DNA of 64,000 bases from Paulinella micropora (taxonomy: Eukaryota; Cercozoa; Imbricatea; Euglyphida). Each line of letters begins with the position of its first letter. The first letter of the stretch is position 1. The notes beneath the pieces were generated by a model. The model saw only the letters and a list, made by a program, of their open reading frames with translations, had not been told where the DNA came from and did not search any database. Position numbers and translations under genes: made by a program. Below are positions 39,640 through 56,491 of this stretch, in pieces. Location: positions 619,713 through 683,712 of the forward strand of contig BJOX01000041.1 in assembly GCA_009731375.1 (NCBI GenBank), in the 5' to 3' direction.

Positions 39640-40580
39640 AAAGACGCGAGTGAACTCAAGCGTTGGATTCGAGAAAGGACTGGAGGAAGACAGGGACGGT
39701 GCTGGAGAGACTCAGGTTGGGAGATTCACCACACCCTTCACCATGATGTGAGTGAACCGGCCACTTCACACTTAGTGTCACTGTCATTCTCTTCCTAACA
39801 AATTAACGTCAATACATACCGGTTATATTAATCTCATCACCTAGTCAACTTCCTAGCAAATTGTTAATTAGGCTTATGCTCTGCGGGCTGAATACTAATG
39901 AAATTTACGTAGCCAAATTTTATTGCAATGTGCAGGTCACTACGACTTGGCCTGGAATTCAAATTAGTTTTTTTTTAAACGACAGTATATCTGTCCGCAA
40001 AATCCTTTCAAGTACTGTAGTAGAAACAATCATAATTTATGATAACATTCATGTTGCAGCCAAATTTTATTGAAATGTTTATAACATGCAGTCTTCCACG
40101 TAAATTTCTTGAAAAGGCCTATCATAAAATATGATAAAATGCCACCAATATAATACAAATGCATATGAAATATTATCCACGACAAGTGCGCTACCCATCA
40201 ATCTGTCAAATACTTAAAAACAACCGTTCTGACTTCTGACAGCAAAAGATTTTGTGCCTACTCGGACATGGGATCTTTTGAAGCCAGGAGAAAGATTTTT
40301 CGAGAGATGATGCATTTCTTCTGCAGCATTTTGCTTGCGTTCGAGTACTGATGAGAATTTGAATGGTTGGCTAACTTGCTGTTGATAATACATGTAGTAT
40401 AATACATGATGATACACATGAGAACATAGGACTGTTATCACAAGCGAACGGAAGACTTTGTGGGCACACGCGGCAGCAGCGTCACCTTGACTGCTATGTT
40501 GTGGGACTCTGACAAGCCCTGCACTGTGCTGCTTTCTCCACAGCCTTTACACCACTGTGCTGATTTTGTCACAGTCTTTA
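39640..40580. other. Unassigned AT-rich sequence
   Basis: Only short ORFs without recognisable domains. The last ~140 bases precede the GST stop codon as its 3' flank. Confidence 0.3.
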
Positions 40581-41148
40581 CTAATAACGTTTGGAGCGCT
40601 TGGCCAGCCAGTCCTGCAAGCCAGCGAGATTCCCCACCTGTGACAACACCGCCTGGATCTTGGGACAGGCGGCGTAGCTGGCCTGCACTTCCGCGAACTG
40701 CACGTCGAAGCTCTGCGTGAGAAGCATGTACAAGGACACGTCGGCCAGCGACACCTCCTGCCCCACCGCGTGGCCGCCCGCGCCGGTCACCTGCTCCAGC
40801 TTGGCCAGCCACTGCTTCAGCTCGCCGCCGAACCACTGCTCTTCGCGTGCCTGCGCCTGCTGGTCGCGTGGCTGGAACGCATTGCCGCGCACCTTAGCGT
40901 AGGCCCGACGGATCTCGCGCAGGTGCTCGCAGTAGGCGTCGATTTGCGCCTCCTCGCTGGGCGTCTTGCCGTACATGCCCAGGTCCTTGGCCACGAAGCG
41001 CTCCATGGCCGCGCCAGGGCCCAGCGCCGTCCCATCAGGCAGGAACAACACTGGCAGCCTGCACAAACATACAAACACAGAACACAGAATTGAGCAAACA
41101 AACACGCGCCACCAAGCACGACACACAGGTAAGCCGGGAGAGACACGA

Positions 41149-41240
<92 letters not shown>

Positions 41241-41270
41241 CTCTTTTTTTTTTTTTTTTTNNNNNNNNNN

Positions 41271-41330
<60 letters not shown>

Positions 41331-41721
41331 GTCTTTCTTTCTTTCTTTCTTCTTGACCGCTCGAGGCTGGCCTCCAGTAGTCCTGGCTGAGTCTTGGTGC
41401 CCAACCGCTCCTGCAGACACGCCTCCGAGGGGCACGCCGTGTCCTTGTAGGCCACCTAACCAGCGAACAGCGTTAGCAAACAGATTCTGCACTCTATGCA
41501 TGTGTGTATGTATGTTGCATGCATGCGTGTACTCACGGCCACGGATGTCTCCTTGTCCTGTATGTTACGTGTGTTGCATCATGCGTGTAGGGCTGGCAAG
41601 CGATACAGGATAAAGAGACGTCCGTGGCTGTGAATACATACATGCAACATACATACACACACATACATACATTACATATAAATATTGTTTAGATATATTG
41701 CATACTTTCTTATATTACACA

Positions 41722-41755
<34 letters not shown>

Positions 41756-41896
41756 TGTGTGTGTGTGTTGTACCTGCGCAGCGGCGAAGAGTGCGCGCAC
41801 AATCTGGGCCTCGGTGACGCCTGCCGGCCCGACGCGGCTGAGCAGCTCGGCACCGCCGCCACGCAGCATGGACAGCGCGGGAGCCACCACCGTGTC
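40581..41896 (-). other. Glutathione S-transferase domain exons
   Basis: The 41896 exon covers the first beta-alpha unit (GVTEAQIVRALFAAAQ joined to VAYKD). The 41455 exon covers the linker (CLQERLGTKTQPG) and the 41058 exon the LPVLFLPDGTALGPGAAMER strand-turn-helix (the usual cis-Pro, then D-G and Q-S region). The all-helical C-terminal domain (ERFVAKDLGMYGKTPSEEAQ, FGGELKQWLAKLEQ, SLADVSLYMLLTQS, LQDWLAKRSKRY) follows. The aligned catalytic Tyr of sigma GSTs is not Tyr here. The usual Q-S after the D-G turn reads G-P-G. Confidence 0.8.
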
Positions 41897-42400
41897 CTAG
41901 CACGACGCGACACAAGAGGAGGAGGAGAAGAAGAAGAAGAAGAAGAAGAAGAAGAAGAAGAAGACGAAGACGAAGAAGAAGAAGAAGAAGAAGAAGAAGA
42001 AGGAGAAGACGAAGACGAAGACGAAAAGAAGAAGAAGAAGAAGAAGAAGAAGAAGACGACGAAGAAGAAGAAGAAGAAGACGAAGACGACGAAGACGACG
42101 AAGAAGACGAAGAAGACGAAGAAGAAGAAAACAACAACAACAACAACGAAGAGCTGAGGAATTGAAGGTAGCTCGCCTGCTGGCTTGGCAGACTGGCTTG
42201 AATGGGTGTTGTGTCTCTGCTTGTGTTCTGTGCAGGTGGGGAGGAAGGATGCATTTTGGTGTGTTGTGTGTGTGGGGGCTGCTGTTGCCGGGCAGGGCAA
42301 GGCGACAGCAGACAACACAGCACACGCACATAGCCACAGGCACAAGCAGCACACACACACACACACATACAACACACATACAGTGCAGAGAGAGAGAGAG

Positions 42401-42433
<33 letters not shown>

Positions 42434-42491
42434 GGGGGGGGGGGGGGGGGGGGCGGGCNNNNNNNNNNNNNNNNNNNNNNNNNNNNNNNNN

Positions 42492-42527
<36 letters not shown>

Positions 42528-43282
42528 CGGCCTGACCTGGTAGTACCAGTAGGCGCGGACAGGATCCTTGTCCTGGCGCACCACCCACACCACTCCCCGC
42601 TGCAGCAACTACCACACCACATACAACACGCCTGCCTAGCTCAACACCATAACACACATGTGGCAGTCAGGGCATGTGGCCTCTGTTGTGCACAAGTCCT
42701 ACGACGTACATGCACAGCACCTCCTCCACCTTTCACACACACCTGCTACCCTTACTATTTGCATCAAACAAGAACACACTCTCACATGCGGCACAGGGTG
42801 TGCAGGTGCGGCTGTGTGACGGGCAGCATACCCCTGCCGCCTTGGAGGGGTCGAAGCTGCGCACAAGAGCAACACACAACAGCCCCGTATGTCCAGTCCC
42901 TCGCCCTCTGCCCAACCCTCCGCACTTCTTGTTACAGAACATTTACCACCTGCCCCCCCCACCACACAAACTACCCTTCCCCTCGTCTCCCCCTGCCTGT
43001 ACGCTGGCGAGGCAGAGAGCGCGGGCAGGGTAGGAGGCATACCCGCGCTGCTGGTCGCTTTGCTTCAGCTTGAGGGGCATCTGCATGGCGGGCCAGCACA
43101 GCAACTGGCCCTTCACCACGTGCTCTGCGCACACACCATTCAGGCCAAAGCATGGTCATGGCTGGCCACACAGCCAACCACTTACTACTTGTTGGCGCTC
43201 TGAGGTCCGGGTGTGCTAATAGTTCGGTGGTGTGTGTGGAGCCTACGTGCGTCGGCTCTGGCTCTGGCTCTGTCTCTCTCTC

Positions 43283-43319
<37 letters not shown>

Positions 43320-44498
43320 NNNNNNNNNNNNNNNNNNNNNNNNNNNNNNNNNNNNNNNNNNNNNNNNNNNNNNNNNNNNNNNNNNNNNNNNNNNNNNNNN
43401 NNNNNNNNNNNNNNNNNNNNNNNNNNNNNNNNNNNNNNNNNNNNNNNNNNNNNNNNNNNNNNNNNNNNNNNNNNNNNNNNNNNNNNNNNNNNNNNNNNNN
43501 NNNNNNNNNNNNNNNNCCCCCCCCCCCCCCTCCCCCCCTCTCTCCTCTTTCTCTCTCTCTCTCTCTCTCTCTTACGGGCTTTGGCGGTGGGCTGTGCCAG
43601 CATCCCCCACGCGTGCGCGCCCTCCCCCGCGAAGCGCCGCATTTGCGCGCCGTACACCCAGCCGTCCTCCACAGCCGCGCTGCACATAGAGAAACAAACA
43701 TGAGACGGGAAGCGAAATTGCGGTAAGTTTCCAGGAAATCAACGCAAATACCGCGAAACTTTACTGTCTACTCGTCCCGTCCCAAATGCCAATTTTTATA
43801 AGCAAGTTAAGCCGTAAGCGATTATGCTAGTTAAACAAGTAAGCAAGTACCAGTTTACGTACTGAGCAAGTAATCAAATTAAGCCAGTAAGCCGGTAAGC
43901 AAGTAACCAGCTAGCAAGTTAGTGCATTAAGCCAGCAAGCAAGTAAGCAAATCAGCAAGCAAGCAAGTCAGCAAGTCAGCAAATCAAGCCAGTACGCAAG
44001 TAAGCAAGTGGAGCAAGTGAACAAACTAAGCCAGTAGCAAGTAAGCGAGTGCGAGAGCTGGAGCGGGACATGCATGTATGTATGTATGCATATGTATGTC
44101 TGTATGCATGAATGTCTCTGTCTGTATGTTATGTATGCGTTTGTGACCTGTCGACGAATGGGCTGGACGCGTCGAACTGGCGCAGAGAGCCGTAGCTGAA
44201 CAGACAGGACGGCGCACTCGGACCTCGATGTAGATATACATAAATAGATATAGATATGTAGATGTATATATATATGTATATATATATACAGGTATAGCTG
44301 TAGATAGTAAACCCTGAACGTCCAAGTAGATGTAGATATAGTGAGTGCACCCAAGAGCGTGTACAGTGTGTGAGTGCGCGCGTGTGTGTGTGTGCGTGTG
44401 TATTACCTAGGAGCGCGGGCAGGGGCACGCCTGGCTTGGCCAGGATCTGCTCCATGCCTGTCGCAAAACAGACGGCACACAAGCGCACACACTCAACA

Positions 44499-44549
<51 letters not shown>

Positions 44550-45049
44550 GTGTGTCTGTCTCTGTCTCTGCCTCTTGTCTCTCGTCTCTGACCGTTCTGT
44601 ACAGTCATGGGCACGTGCACATTTCCGCCCGAGGCCTCTTTGCCGGTGAACCAGCTCGCCACCAGCAGCCCTGTGCCGGTCAGCAGCCCTAGACAACACC
44701 CACACGCCACACACCTGCCCGTGCGCGCCCACAGGCACATGTGCGCCAACCTCGGCCAGACCGCCACATTGTTGACGCAACAAGAACACAACTCCTTCGG
44801 CGTGCTCGTGTGCATGTTTGTTTCGGTGGCATACAACACACTCGGGCACAAGCACACATAGAACACGCACATGACGCACACAACAGGAGAAAGAGAAGGC
44901 GGGGGGGGGGGGGGGGGGGAAGGGACNNNNNNNNNNTTACAGGCCGCCATTTTCAGATGCGACTTGAGCGAACTGTGGCGATTCCTACAACACAGGAAAA
45001 GCCGTCCGCACACCGCCAAGCCTGAGCGCTTACCAGTACAAGCAGGCAT
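40581..45049 (-). CDS. Fusion protein: gamma-glutamylcyclotransferase (AIG2-like) domain plus glutathione S-transferase, 11 exons
   Basis: Minus-strand exons, 5' to 3': 45049-45034 (possible start MPACT), 44688-44593, 44457-44407, 44223-44148, 43679-43576, 43124-43043, 42856-42832, 42599-42537, 41896-41774, 41455-41358 and 41058-40581 (TAG). All introns are GT-AG and all phases agree. The product, about 400 aa, has an N-terminal hydrophobic stretch (GLLTGTGLLVASWF), a cyclotransferase-like domain (CLFSYGSLRQF to AYWYYQ) and a sigma-like GST (TEAQIVRALFAAAQVAYKD, LPVLFLPDGTALG, C-terminal helical domain to RSKRY). Both families work on glutathione or gamma-glutamyl peptides. The residue at the cyclotransferase catalytic Glu and that at the GST catalytic Tyr both appear replaced. 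A GST start at the Met in MLRGGG is the main alternative to a fusion. Confidence 0.78.
41145..41350. repeat. (CT)n with 10-N gap in a fusion-gene intron
   Basis: CT units on both sides of poly-T and N 41261-41270. Confidence 0.9.
41905..42150. repeat. (GAA)n/(GAC)n in a fusion-gene intron
   Basis: GGA/GAA/GAC trinucleotides for about 230 bases, ending in (ACA)n. TTC-type on the coding strand. Confidence 0.9.
42340..42530. repeat. (CA)n, (TA)n, (GA)n and poly-G around a gap
   Basis: CA and GA runs, then poly-G on both sides of N 42459-42491. Confidence 0.85.
43260..43575. repeat. (CT)n and poly-C around a 197-N gap
   Basis: Poly-C on both sides of N 43320-43516, then (CT)n up to the donor at 43576. 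Confidence 0.85.
43690..44060. repeat. Degenerate (AAGC/AAGT)n tract in a fusion-gene intron
   Basis: AAGCAAGTAAGC-like units, each with AGTAA or CAAGT, for about 250 bases (43800-44050). Confidence 0.6.
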
Positions 45050-45124
45050 ATGCTCTGCATGGCCAGCAGCAGCAAGAAGAGGAGCAAGCAGCGACAAAAG
45101 ATGGGGAAGAGGAAAAGAAAAGTG

Positions 45125-45803
45125 GAAGACGAAGGAGGAAAAGGATGAGAAGAAGAAGAAGAAGAAGAGGAGGAGGCAGGAAGCAGGAAGAAAGCAGAAG
45201 CAGCAGCAGCAGAAGAAGAAGCAGAAGAAGAAGAAGAAGAAGAAGAAGAAGAAGAAGAAGAAGAAGAAGAAGAAGAAGAAGAAGAAGAAGAAGAAGAAGA
45301 TTGATGGAAGGCCAAAGAACGGGCAAGAAAATGCATATGCATAAGAATAAAGAAAAGGGAAGGAAGAGAAAGAAAGGAAGTAAGAAAGGGAATAATAGAT
45401 GGAAGACACCCAAGGAATACAGGCGGGGAGGTGTGGGTAAGGGGCGGCCGGCAACCGGTCCAGCAGGTCGTACTCCAGCGAAGCCATGCCACCTGCCCTG
45501 CGAACAGATGCAACCCGCCGCGCCACGTGTGTGAAAGAGCGAGAGATAGAGAGAGAAAGTGTGAGTGTGTGTGAGAGAGAGAGACATCATAATCATACTT
45601 GTTTTATCTATTTCTCTTTCTCTTTCTCATTCTATTCCTTTTTCTCTGTCCCCTTTCTCTCTCTCTCTCTCGATCTCTCTCTCTCTCTCTTTCTCTTCCT
45701 CTCTCTCTCTCTTTCTCTTTCTTTCTCTCGATCTCTCTCTTTCTTTCTTTCTCTTCCTCTTTCTCTCGATCTCTCTCTCTTTCTTTCTCTTCCTCTTTCT
45801 CTC

Positions 45804-45854
<51 letters not shown>

Positions 45855-46010
45855 GCCCCGGAAAGGTAAGGACGGAAGGAAGGAAGGAAGGAAGGCAGGC
45901 AGGCAGGCACAGGCAGGAGGGAGGGAGGGAGGGAGAGAGGGAGGAGGGGGAGGGAGGGAGAGACGGAGGGAGGGGGAGGGNNNNNNNNNNNNNNNNNNNN
46001 NNGGGGAGGG
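45125..46010. repeat. (GAA)n, (CT)n with CGAT interruptions, (GGAA)n and a gap
   Basis: GAA covers 45150-45300. CT with CGATCT interruptions at regular spacing covers 45655-45852. GGAA and GGGA units run to N 45981-46002. Confidence 0.85.
45410..45490 (-). CDS. Possible upstream exon of the fusion gene or of another gene
   Basis: An ATG at 45487 (minus) opens MASLEYDLLDRLPAAPYPHL in GC-rich codons after a CAG acceptor-like site. It could be the 5' exon of the fusion gene, but the only nearby GT donor would put a stop at the next junction, so the connection is unresolved. Confidence 0.35.
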
Positions 46011-46435
46011 AAGTGGTTATTGATTTGTTATGGCAGCAACACACCCAAGATACTTATTACAAGACAGGAAAGAAGGGGCACTTATCTGTTCTTGAAATTT
46101 GACTTTCCAAGCAAGTTTCTTGGCATATGAACGACGAAGAGATACAGGAAAAATTATTCTTTTGGCATGACAACAATTGACAGCCACTTTGAGTACTACT
46201 TTTGCACCGAAAATGTAGAGAAGAAGAAGGGGTATGATAAGGAAGGAGTTACGTCGCTGCAAAGCGGCTGTTTCCTCTTTATTGTTATTTGCGTTTGCGC
46301 GAGCAGAAGTAGCCGCAATGGCGCAGTTTTTCAAAAGACGATTTTGCTTCCTTTTTTGCCTGTATCATAGCGTAGTCGACAATCCTACCGACACTAGTTG
46401 ACAGGCAGAATTGCAGGCTTTCCTCCACTACACTA
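46011..46435. other. Unassigned sequence
   Basis: Unique, no recognisable gene or repeat. Confidence 0.3.
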
Positions 46436-51347
<4,912 letters not shown>

Positions 51348-51915
51348 GGCCTAGGCCTTCGATTTAATGAAGTTAAGAAATTTAACCTCTGGTCATCCAT
51401 ACAAATCGTTAGCTCAAGAGCTATTGATTTAACTAGATGGTGACCTACGTCTCAAATTATTAAGAATAATGAAAAATTAAATTATTAAAAATATTAAAAT
51501 ATTAAAATAAAATAACATAGATTGAAAATGTTAAAAAAGGTACTATATATACTATATATAATATATACATATATATATGAAGTTAATAAAAATATATTAA
51601 ATTAATCTGTTATGAAATCAAAGTAAAGTTCTAGTTTCGTGGGGAAAAAAAAAAAAAAAAAAAAAGTGGAAGCAAATATATATAGATATAATATATAACA
51701 TATAATATATATATATATGTTGAGGGTAATATAATCCTAGTCAGTTGTTTATATAACGGTGGCGCTCACAAAAGCTGGAAGACACGAGGTGACTCCCCAA
51801 GGTGTTTGGCTAACCACACTTCGGCTTAGGATGTGATCAACGCTGAACTTGTCCCACAATCAGGTATCATCTGATGATGAGGTGTCCAACGCCCTCTTTA
51901 GGCCCGTAGGCAGTG

Positions 51916-54863
51916 TCAGGATTGCTGCAGGTGTAAGAGATACGCCTTGAGTTCATTTTTGAATTTAGCTTTGTATGAGATGTCTCTTAGACGTTCTGGC
52001 AGTTTATCCCATTGTGCCTGTGCGGCTCTGCTGTACTGACCAGTCTTTGAGTCGTTGTACATGTGTTTTTTTGATGATCGCCTAGTGTTGTAGTTATGAA
52101 CAGCTGTAATTGGTCGGATATTGTTGTAGTGGAGGGGTAGGAAAGCCTTGAAGGCTGGGTAAACAAGGGAGTGTGCATCCATGCGTACGCTATATTTATA
52201 CATGTTAAGTATGTTGAGTAGGTGTAGTTGGCAAAAAGTGGTTTGGTAGGTGTTCTCCATGATTTGAGGCAGATCAGACGGACTATACGTTTTTAGATGA
52301 TAATGAGTGGATGTATAATGGTGTTGTATTCATCAGATCCCCATATAGAGATACCATACATAAGTAGGGGGTATAATAGTAAAGTTGGATTAGGATATGG
52401 GTGGGAAGTAGGCTGTTCACATAACGAAATATTTGGACAGACGGTTGAAGGCGGAACACAATAGATTGTATATGTTCACGGAAGGACAGGTTGCTTTGGA
52501 TGATTGTACCTAATACTTTTACCTTTCGTTCTTGTTGGAGCCTCTTGCCGTCGATAGTCAAGTCGAGCTGCACCTTCTGTTCATGCTTGTGGAAGATAGT
52601 GTAGGTGGTGTTGGTGGGGTTGGGTACTAGGTTATGTCTGTGGAAGTAACGGAGAAGGTTAGCTGTATCAGTTTGTGCTTGTTCTTGGAGTTGTTCTTTA
52701 TTCTTAGCAGCGATGATGAGTGTGGTGTCATCTGCATATGCAAAGACTGTCCCGTGTGTTAGTGAGAGTATAATATCGTTGATGTATAGAATGAAGAGCG
52801 TTGTTGAGAGTGTGCTCCCTTGCGGAATCCCATGTGTGATCTTGCGTGGGTAGGAACGAGCATATTGGGTAAATACGGTTTGGTATCGTTTTGTGAGGTA
52901 TGATTTAAAAAAGGTAGTGGTGTTATCGCTAAAATTTATATTATTTCGTAGTTTATGGATGAGTGTTTCATGATCGATGATGTCATAAGCTTTCGATAGG
53001 TCGATAAACAGAGCAGGCTCATACCGTCCTGGGCCTTTGAGGTTTTGGATGTGATTTAAGATGGTTTGTGTGGTGATTGTTGTGTTCGAGTGTGGTCGGA
53101 AAGCATATTGAGTTCGGGAGAGGATGTCGTACCTGGTAAGGTGTGCCATCAGTTGCTTGTTGAATATAGTATCAAAGACCTTAGCGATGAGCGGCAGTAG
53201 CGAGATAGGCCTGTAGTTCTCAGGCAGCGTTCTATCTTTAGCTTTATATATTTCAATAACTTCAGTTATTTTTAGTGCATCCGGGTATTGGTTATGTTCT
53301 ATAGTTTATCAAAGAGCTTGGTTAATATCGGGGCAATATATTCTGTAAGGTCTTGCATTATGGCTGGCTTTATTTTGTTTATATCTTCTGCTTTGTTTCT
53401 GTTTATTGCTTTCAGTGTCTCGACATCATCCTGCAAAATGCGTTTGAGTGTAACGGTAGGCAGTTGTCTCTGTGTTAAGTCTATTTCTTCTTCTCTAAAT
53501 TTATGTTCTTGGAGGATTTGGGCACTGACCTTGGAGCCGACCGTCGTGTAGTGTCTGTTGAGTGCATTAGCAATACCTTTGGGGCCGGTGATAACCTTAT
53601 CATCTACACGGAGCTGGGGCAACGTCTTCAGACCCTGTGTCTGTGGGATCAATGTTCTCAACGCATTCATACGTTTTTTTGGATCGTGACTTAGTTTTTC
53701 CATTAGGGTAGTCATATAAGCTTTCTTAGCTTTCTTAATCTCTCTATTAGTTTTATTTCTATGCTTATTATACTTAGTCCTATTACTTTTAACTGGGCAT
53801 GCTATTTTTATTTCATAAAGTTCTCTTTGCTTCTTAATCATAGCTCTTGTTTCATAATTGCACCATGGTTTCCATTTTCGTTTCTTTATACGTTTTTCAT
53901 ACTTTTCTACCACTGTCTTTATAACTGTATGTATCTTATTTATATAGTTATTAGGCGTATCGTTATTTAGTTCTGGGTCAAGAACTTGCTTAAGTTAATT
54001 AATTATTTCTTCTGTTCTTATCTTCATATCTCTTATTACTTAGGGTTTTATTATTATTTTTCTTATGTGCGATTGGGGTGTGAAAGATAGCGTAGATGGG
54101 GTGGTGGTGAGAGATGCATGTAGGTAAAACATCAGATGTGATATCGCAGCTGAGTGTTGTTAGATAACATCAAGCAATGTATGGCTCTTTGCTTTGCGGG
54201 TAGGATTTTTTATTGTGGTGAAGAGGTTATTGACTGCAAGGAAGTCACATGCCTGTTTGGTAGGGCGCAAGAGGTCAAGGTTAAGGTCACCAACAATCGT
54301 GATGCTAGTGTGTGGGGAGGCAGAGAGGATACCTTGCATGTGGTTTTGGAGCTCTTGGAAGAAAGCGCCGTCGTAGGATTGTGAGAGTGGTCTTTTGTAG
54401 ATATGGAATATGGTGTGGATTGGATTATTTTTATGTTCTGTGCTGTGTACCTGCATGATATATTATGCCAGAAGCTTTTCAGATTTTAGATTCAGAAATT
54501 GTGATGTGCATGTCGTTTTAATAGTAGACGGACACATCGGTGGTATGGTAGGATGTATATGTTGGGATTGGAAAGTGGGTGTGTGGTGTACCTGGTATTA
54601 TTTTGGATTCCGTAAGTGATATAATGTCTGGGATGAAGTGAGTACAGTCAGGGTTGGATAGATGGTTAAGTAGGGTTTGGTGGCTTCCTGTTATACCGCG
54701 GATATTTGTATGATATATAGAGAAGTGCTTGTTTACCTTGGGGAAGAGATGTGAGGTGTGGGTGTATGATGTGTGCTGGTGGGTGTGATGGTGTATTGTT
54801 GGGTTGAGTCTGTTCTGGTAGGTGTTCCAGGGGTGGGGGGTTGGGCTGTAGTAAGGAGCTCAT
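51916..54863 (-). pseudogene. LINE ORF2: AP endonuclease plus reverse transcriptase, several frameshifts
   Basis: The endonuclease part (54863-54150, broken) shows NIRGITG, SLTES, TIVGDLNLDLLRP and SHTLLDVI, the hallmarks of apurinic-type LINE endonucleases. The RT part is split: 53913-53299 (linker through the block-0 region), 53149-52283 (SRTQYAFRPHSN, LFIDLSKAYDIIDHE, HGIPQGSTLS, FAYADDTTLII) and 52260-51916 (C-terminus, ending LKAYLLHLQQS). It is nearly identical at protein level to copy 1 where they overlap. It would nick target DNA and prime cDNA synthesis; this copy is inactive as read. Confidence 0.8.
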
Positions 54864-54866
54864 GGC

Positions 54867-56032
54867 TTACTGCGGTGCCTCACTGGCAGGGAACGTCGAA
54901 CTGGAGCTAGACATGGTTGCATTTGCTGACCTGTTGTTGGTTCTTGGGGAGGCGGATGAGTTGTCTGACTCATAGTTGCTGAAGTGGTTTTGCAAGTACC
55001 GATCGCGAATATGGGTCAAGCGTTGGATTTTGAACCTATTCTCACTCTCTTGTGGGCGTAGATAGATCTCACTATCTGTGGCCCACACTGCTGCCACGAA
55101 ATTTGGATACTCCTGCATGAGTTGTTTGGTGCTATCAAGGAGTTTGCGTGTTTCAAGTGATAGGCTCTTTTTGCACATGATATGGTAGTCTTTACCCGTG
55201 TAGCTCTGCAAGCGTGGTGTAATTTGCGAGATTTGCTTGTGCTGGGGGTGTGAAGATTTATCGTATCGAACGAAATTTTTCTTCAGCTGCTTGCAAACCG
55301 GACTTTAATCGCAGGCGTGGTTTTCGCTGGTTCAGGGTTGTATATTTTTGCTGCGTGATCCGAAATCATTCTTTTGCAGAGCAATATGTCACCTTCTTTG
55401 CATGCCATACCTTTCGCTTTCATTAAAGCTGTTACTATCTTTTGAGTTTGCTTTGGGGTTTCTTTGGAGTCGTACGGAATTCCGGTGATTGTTGCCGTGT
55501 CCAGAGATTCGTTGTTTTGGAGTACTACCGGTGGTTCTTCTCTTTTATGCAGCGGGAAACTTTCATGCAAATTGTTGTTTGCAAGATTCAGGGGTTTTTC
55601 CCAACTGCCTTGAGGTGAGTTGTTGTTGTTGTTGTGCGATGAGGATGCACTGGAAGATTGCATGGACTGGGGTCTGCTCATGTGTGAGGTGGTGCTGTTG
55701 TTGGAGGGAAACCTGTTTCGATCTCGTTCCTCTTTGAGTTCTCTCGTTAGGCTTGCAACTTTTGCCTCACATTGCAGCAACTTCATGGTCATGTCATTCA
55801 TTCTTTTCAGCATTCCATCCATTTTTTCTTCCATCGTTTTTGCGCATTTCTGTTGTCGTCTTGTTTTCAGTTTCCTCGGTTGTTTTGCTGAGTTTCGCGG
55901 AATTTTTTTCCGTGGATTCAAATTCGAGCATGTTTCGGTGGTACGTTGTTGTTGTTGGGATCGTCTGAGGTGTTTGCTCTTGGTGTTGATGGTTTTTGTC
56001 TCTTCAGGGTGGACATGATGCTTCTTGAACAA
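54867..56032 (-). pseudogene. LINE ORF1 (RNA-binding, coiled coil), one frameshift
   Basis: The 56032-55283 frame has a basic N-terminus, a heptad-rich segment (MLKRMNDMTMKLLQCEAKVA and onward), a Ser/Asn-rich linker and an RRM-like strand pattern (ATITGIPYDSKE, AIKVRF). After a short frameshift near 55285, the 55211-54867 piece gives LETRKLLDSTKQLMQEYPNF and VWATDSEIYLRPQE, matching the C-terminal nucleic-acid-binding domain seen in ORF1 proteins of many jockey/CR1/R1 elements. It packages LINE RNA. A Ser/Asn-rich tail ends at 54867, just before the ORF2 start region. Confidence 0.72.
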
Positions 56033-56041
56033 TTTTCCGTG

Positions 56042-56042
56042 A

Positions 56043-56112
<70 letters not shown>
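56042..56112. repeat. (CTA)n between LINE copies 2 and 3
   Basis: About 23 CTA units serve both as the target flank of copy 2 and as the tail of copy 3. Confidence 0.85.
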
Positions 56113-56400
56113 GGCCTTTCGATTTAATGAAGTTAATTTAACTTCTGATCATCCATACAAATCGTTAGCTCAAGAGCTATTGATTTAACTAGATGGTGAC
56201 CTACTTCTCAAATTATTAATAAAATAAAAAAGTAAATGATTAAAAATATTAAAATAAAAAATAAAAGTAAATTGGAAGTATTAAAAATAAAATGAAAATA
56301 AAATAAAGAAGGTATAAAGTGAAAAAGAAATGGCACACAGTTAATATATATATATATGTATTTATTATATATTATATATATACACATATATATACGTGAA

Positions 56401-56491
<91 letters not shown>

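Larger units (their letters stand above)
42537..44223 (-). other. Cyclotransferase-like (GGCT/AIG2) domain exons
   Basis: The 44223 exon gives CLFSYGSLRQFD, matching the substrate-loop motif F-x-Y-G-S/T-L. The 43679 exon gives DGWVYGAQMRRFAGEG and AWGML. The 43124 exon gives VVKGQLLCWP and LKLKQSDQQRG, corresponding to V-x-G-x-L and L-D-x-x-E-G of the family. The 25-nt 42856 exon adds FDPSKAAG. The 42599 exon adds GVVWVVRQDKDPVRAYWYYQ, the final V-x-V...A-x-x-Y strand. In the L-D-x-x-E-G position the sequence reads S-D-Q-Q-R-G, so the catalytic Glu is Arg here. Confidence 0.7.
51348..56041 (-). mobile_element. LINE copy 2, near full length, frameshifted
   Basis: On the minus strand it spans from the ORF1 start at 56032, directly abutting (CTA)n at 56042, to the GGCCTAGGCC(TAG)n tail at 51348. 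It includes ORF1 (56032-54867), an endonuclease-RT ORF2 (about 54863-51916) and the 3' region (51720-51915), then about 360 AT-rich bases. Several frameshifts and stops interrupt both ORFs. Confidence 0.82.
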
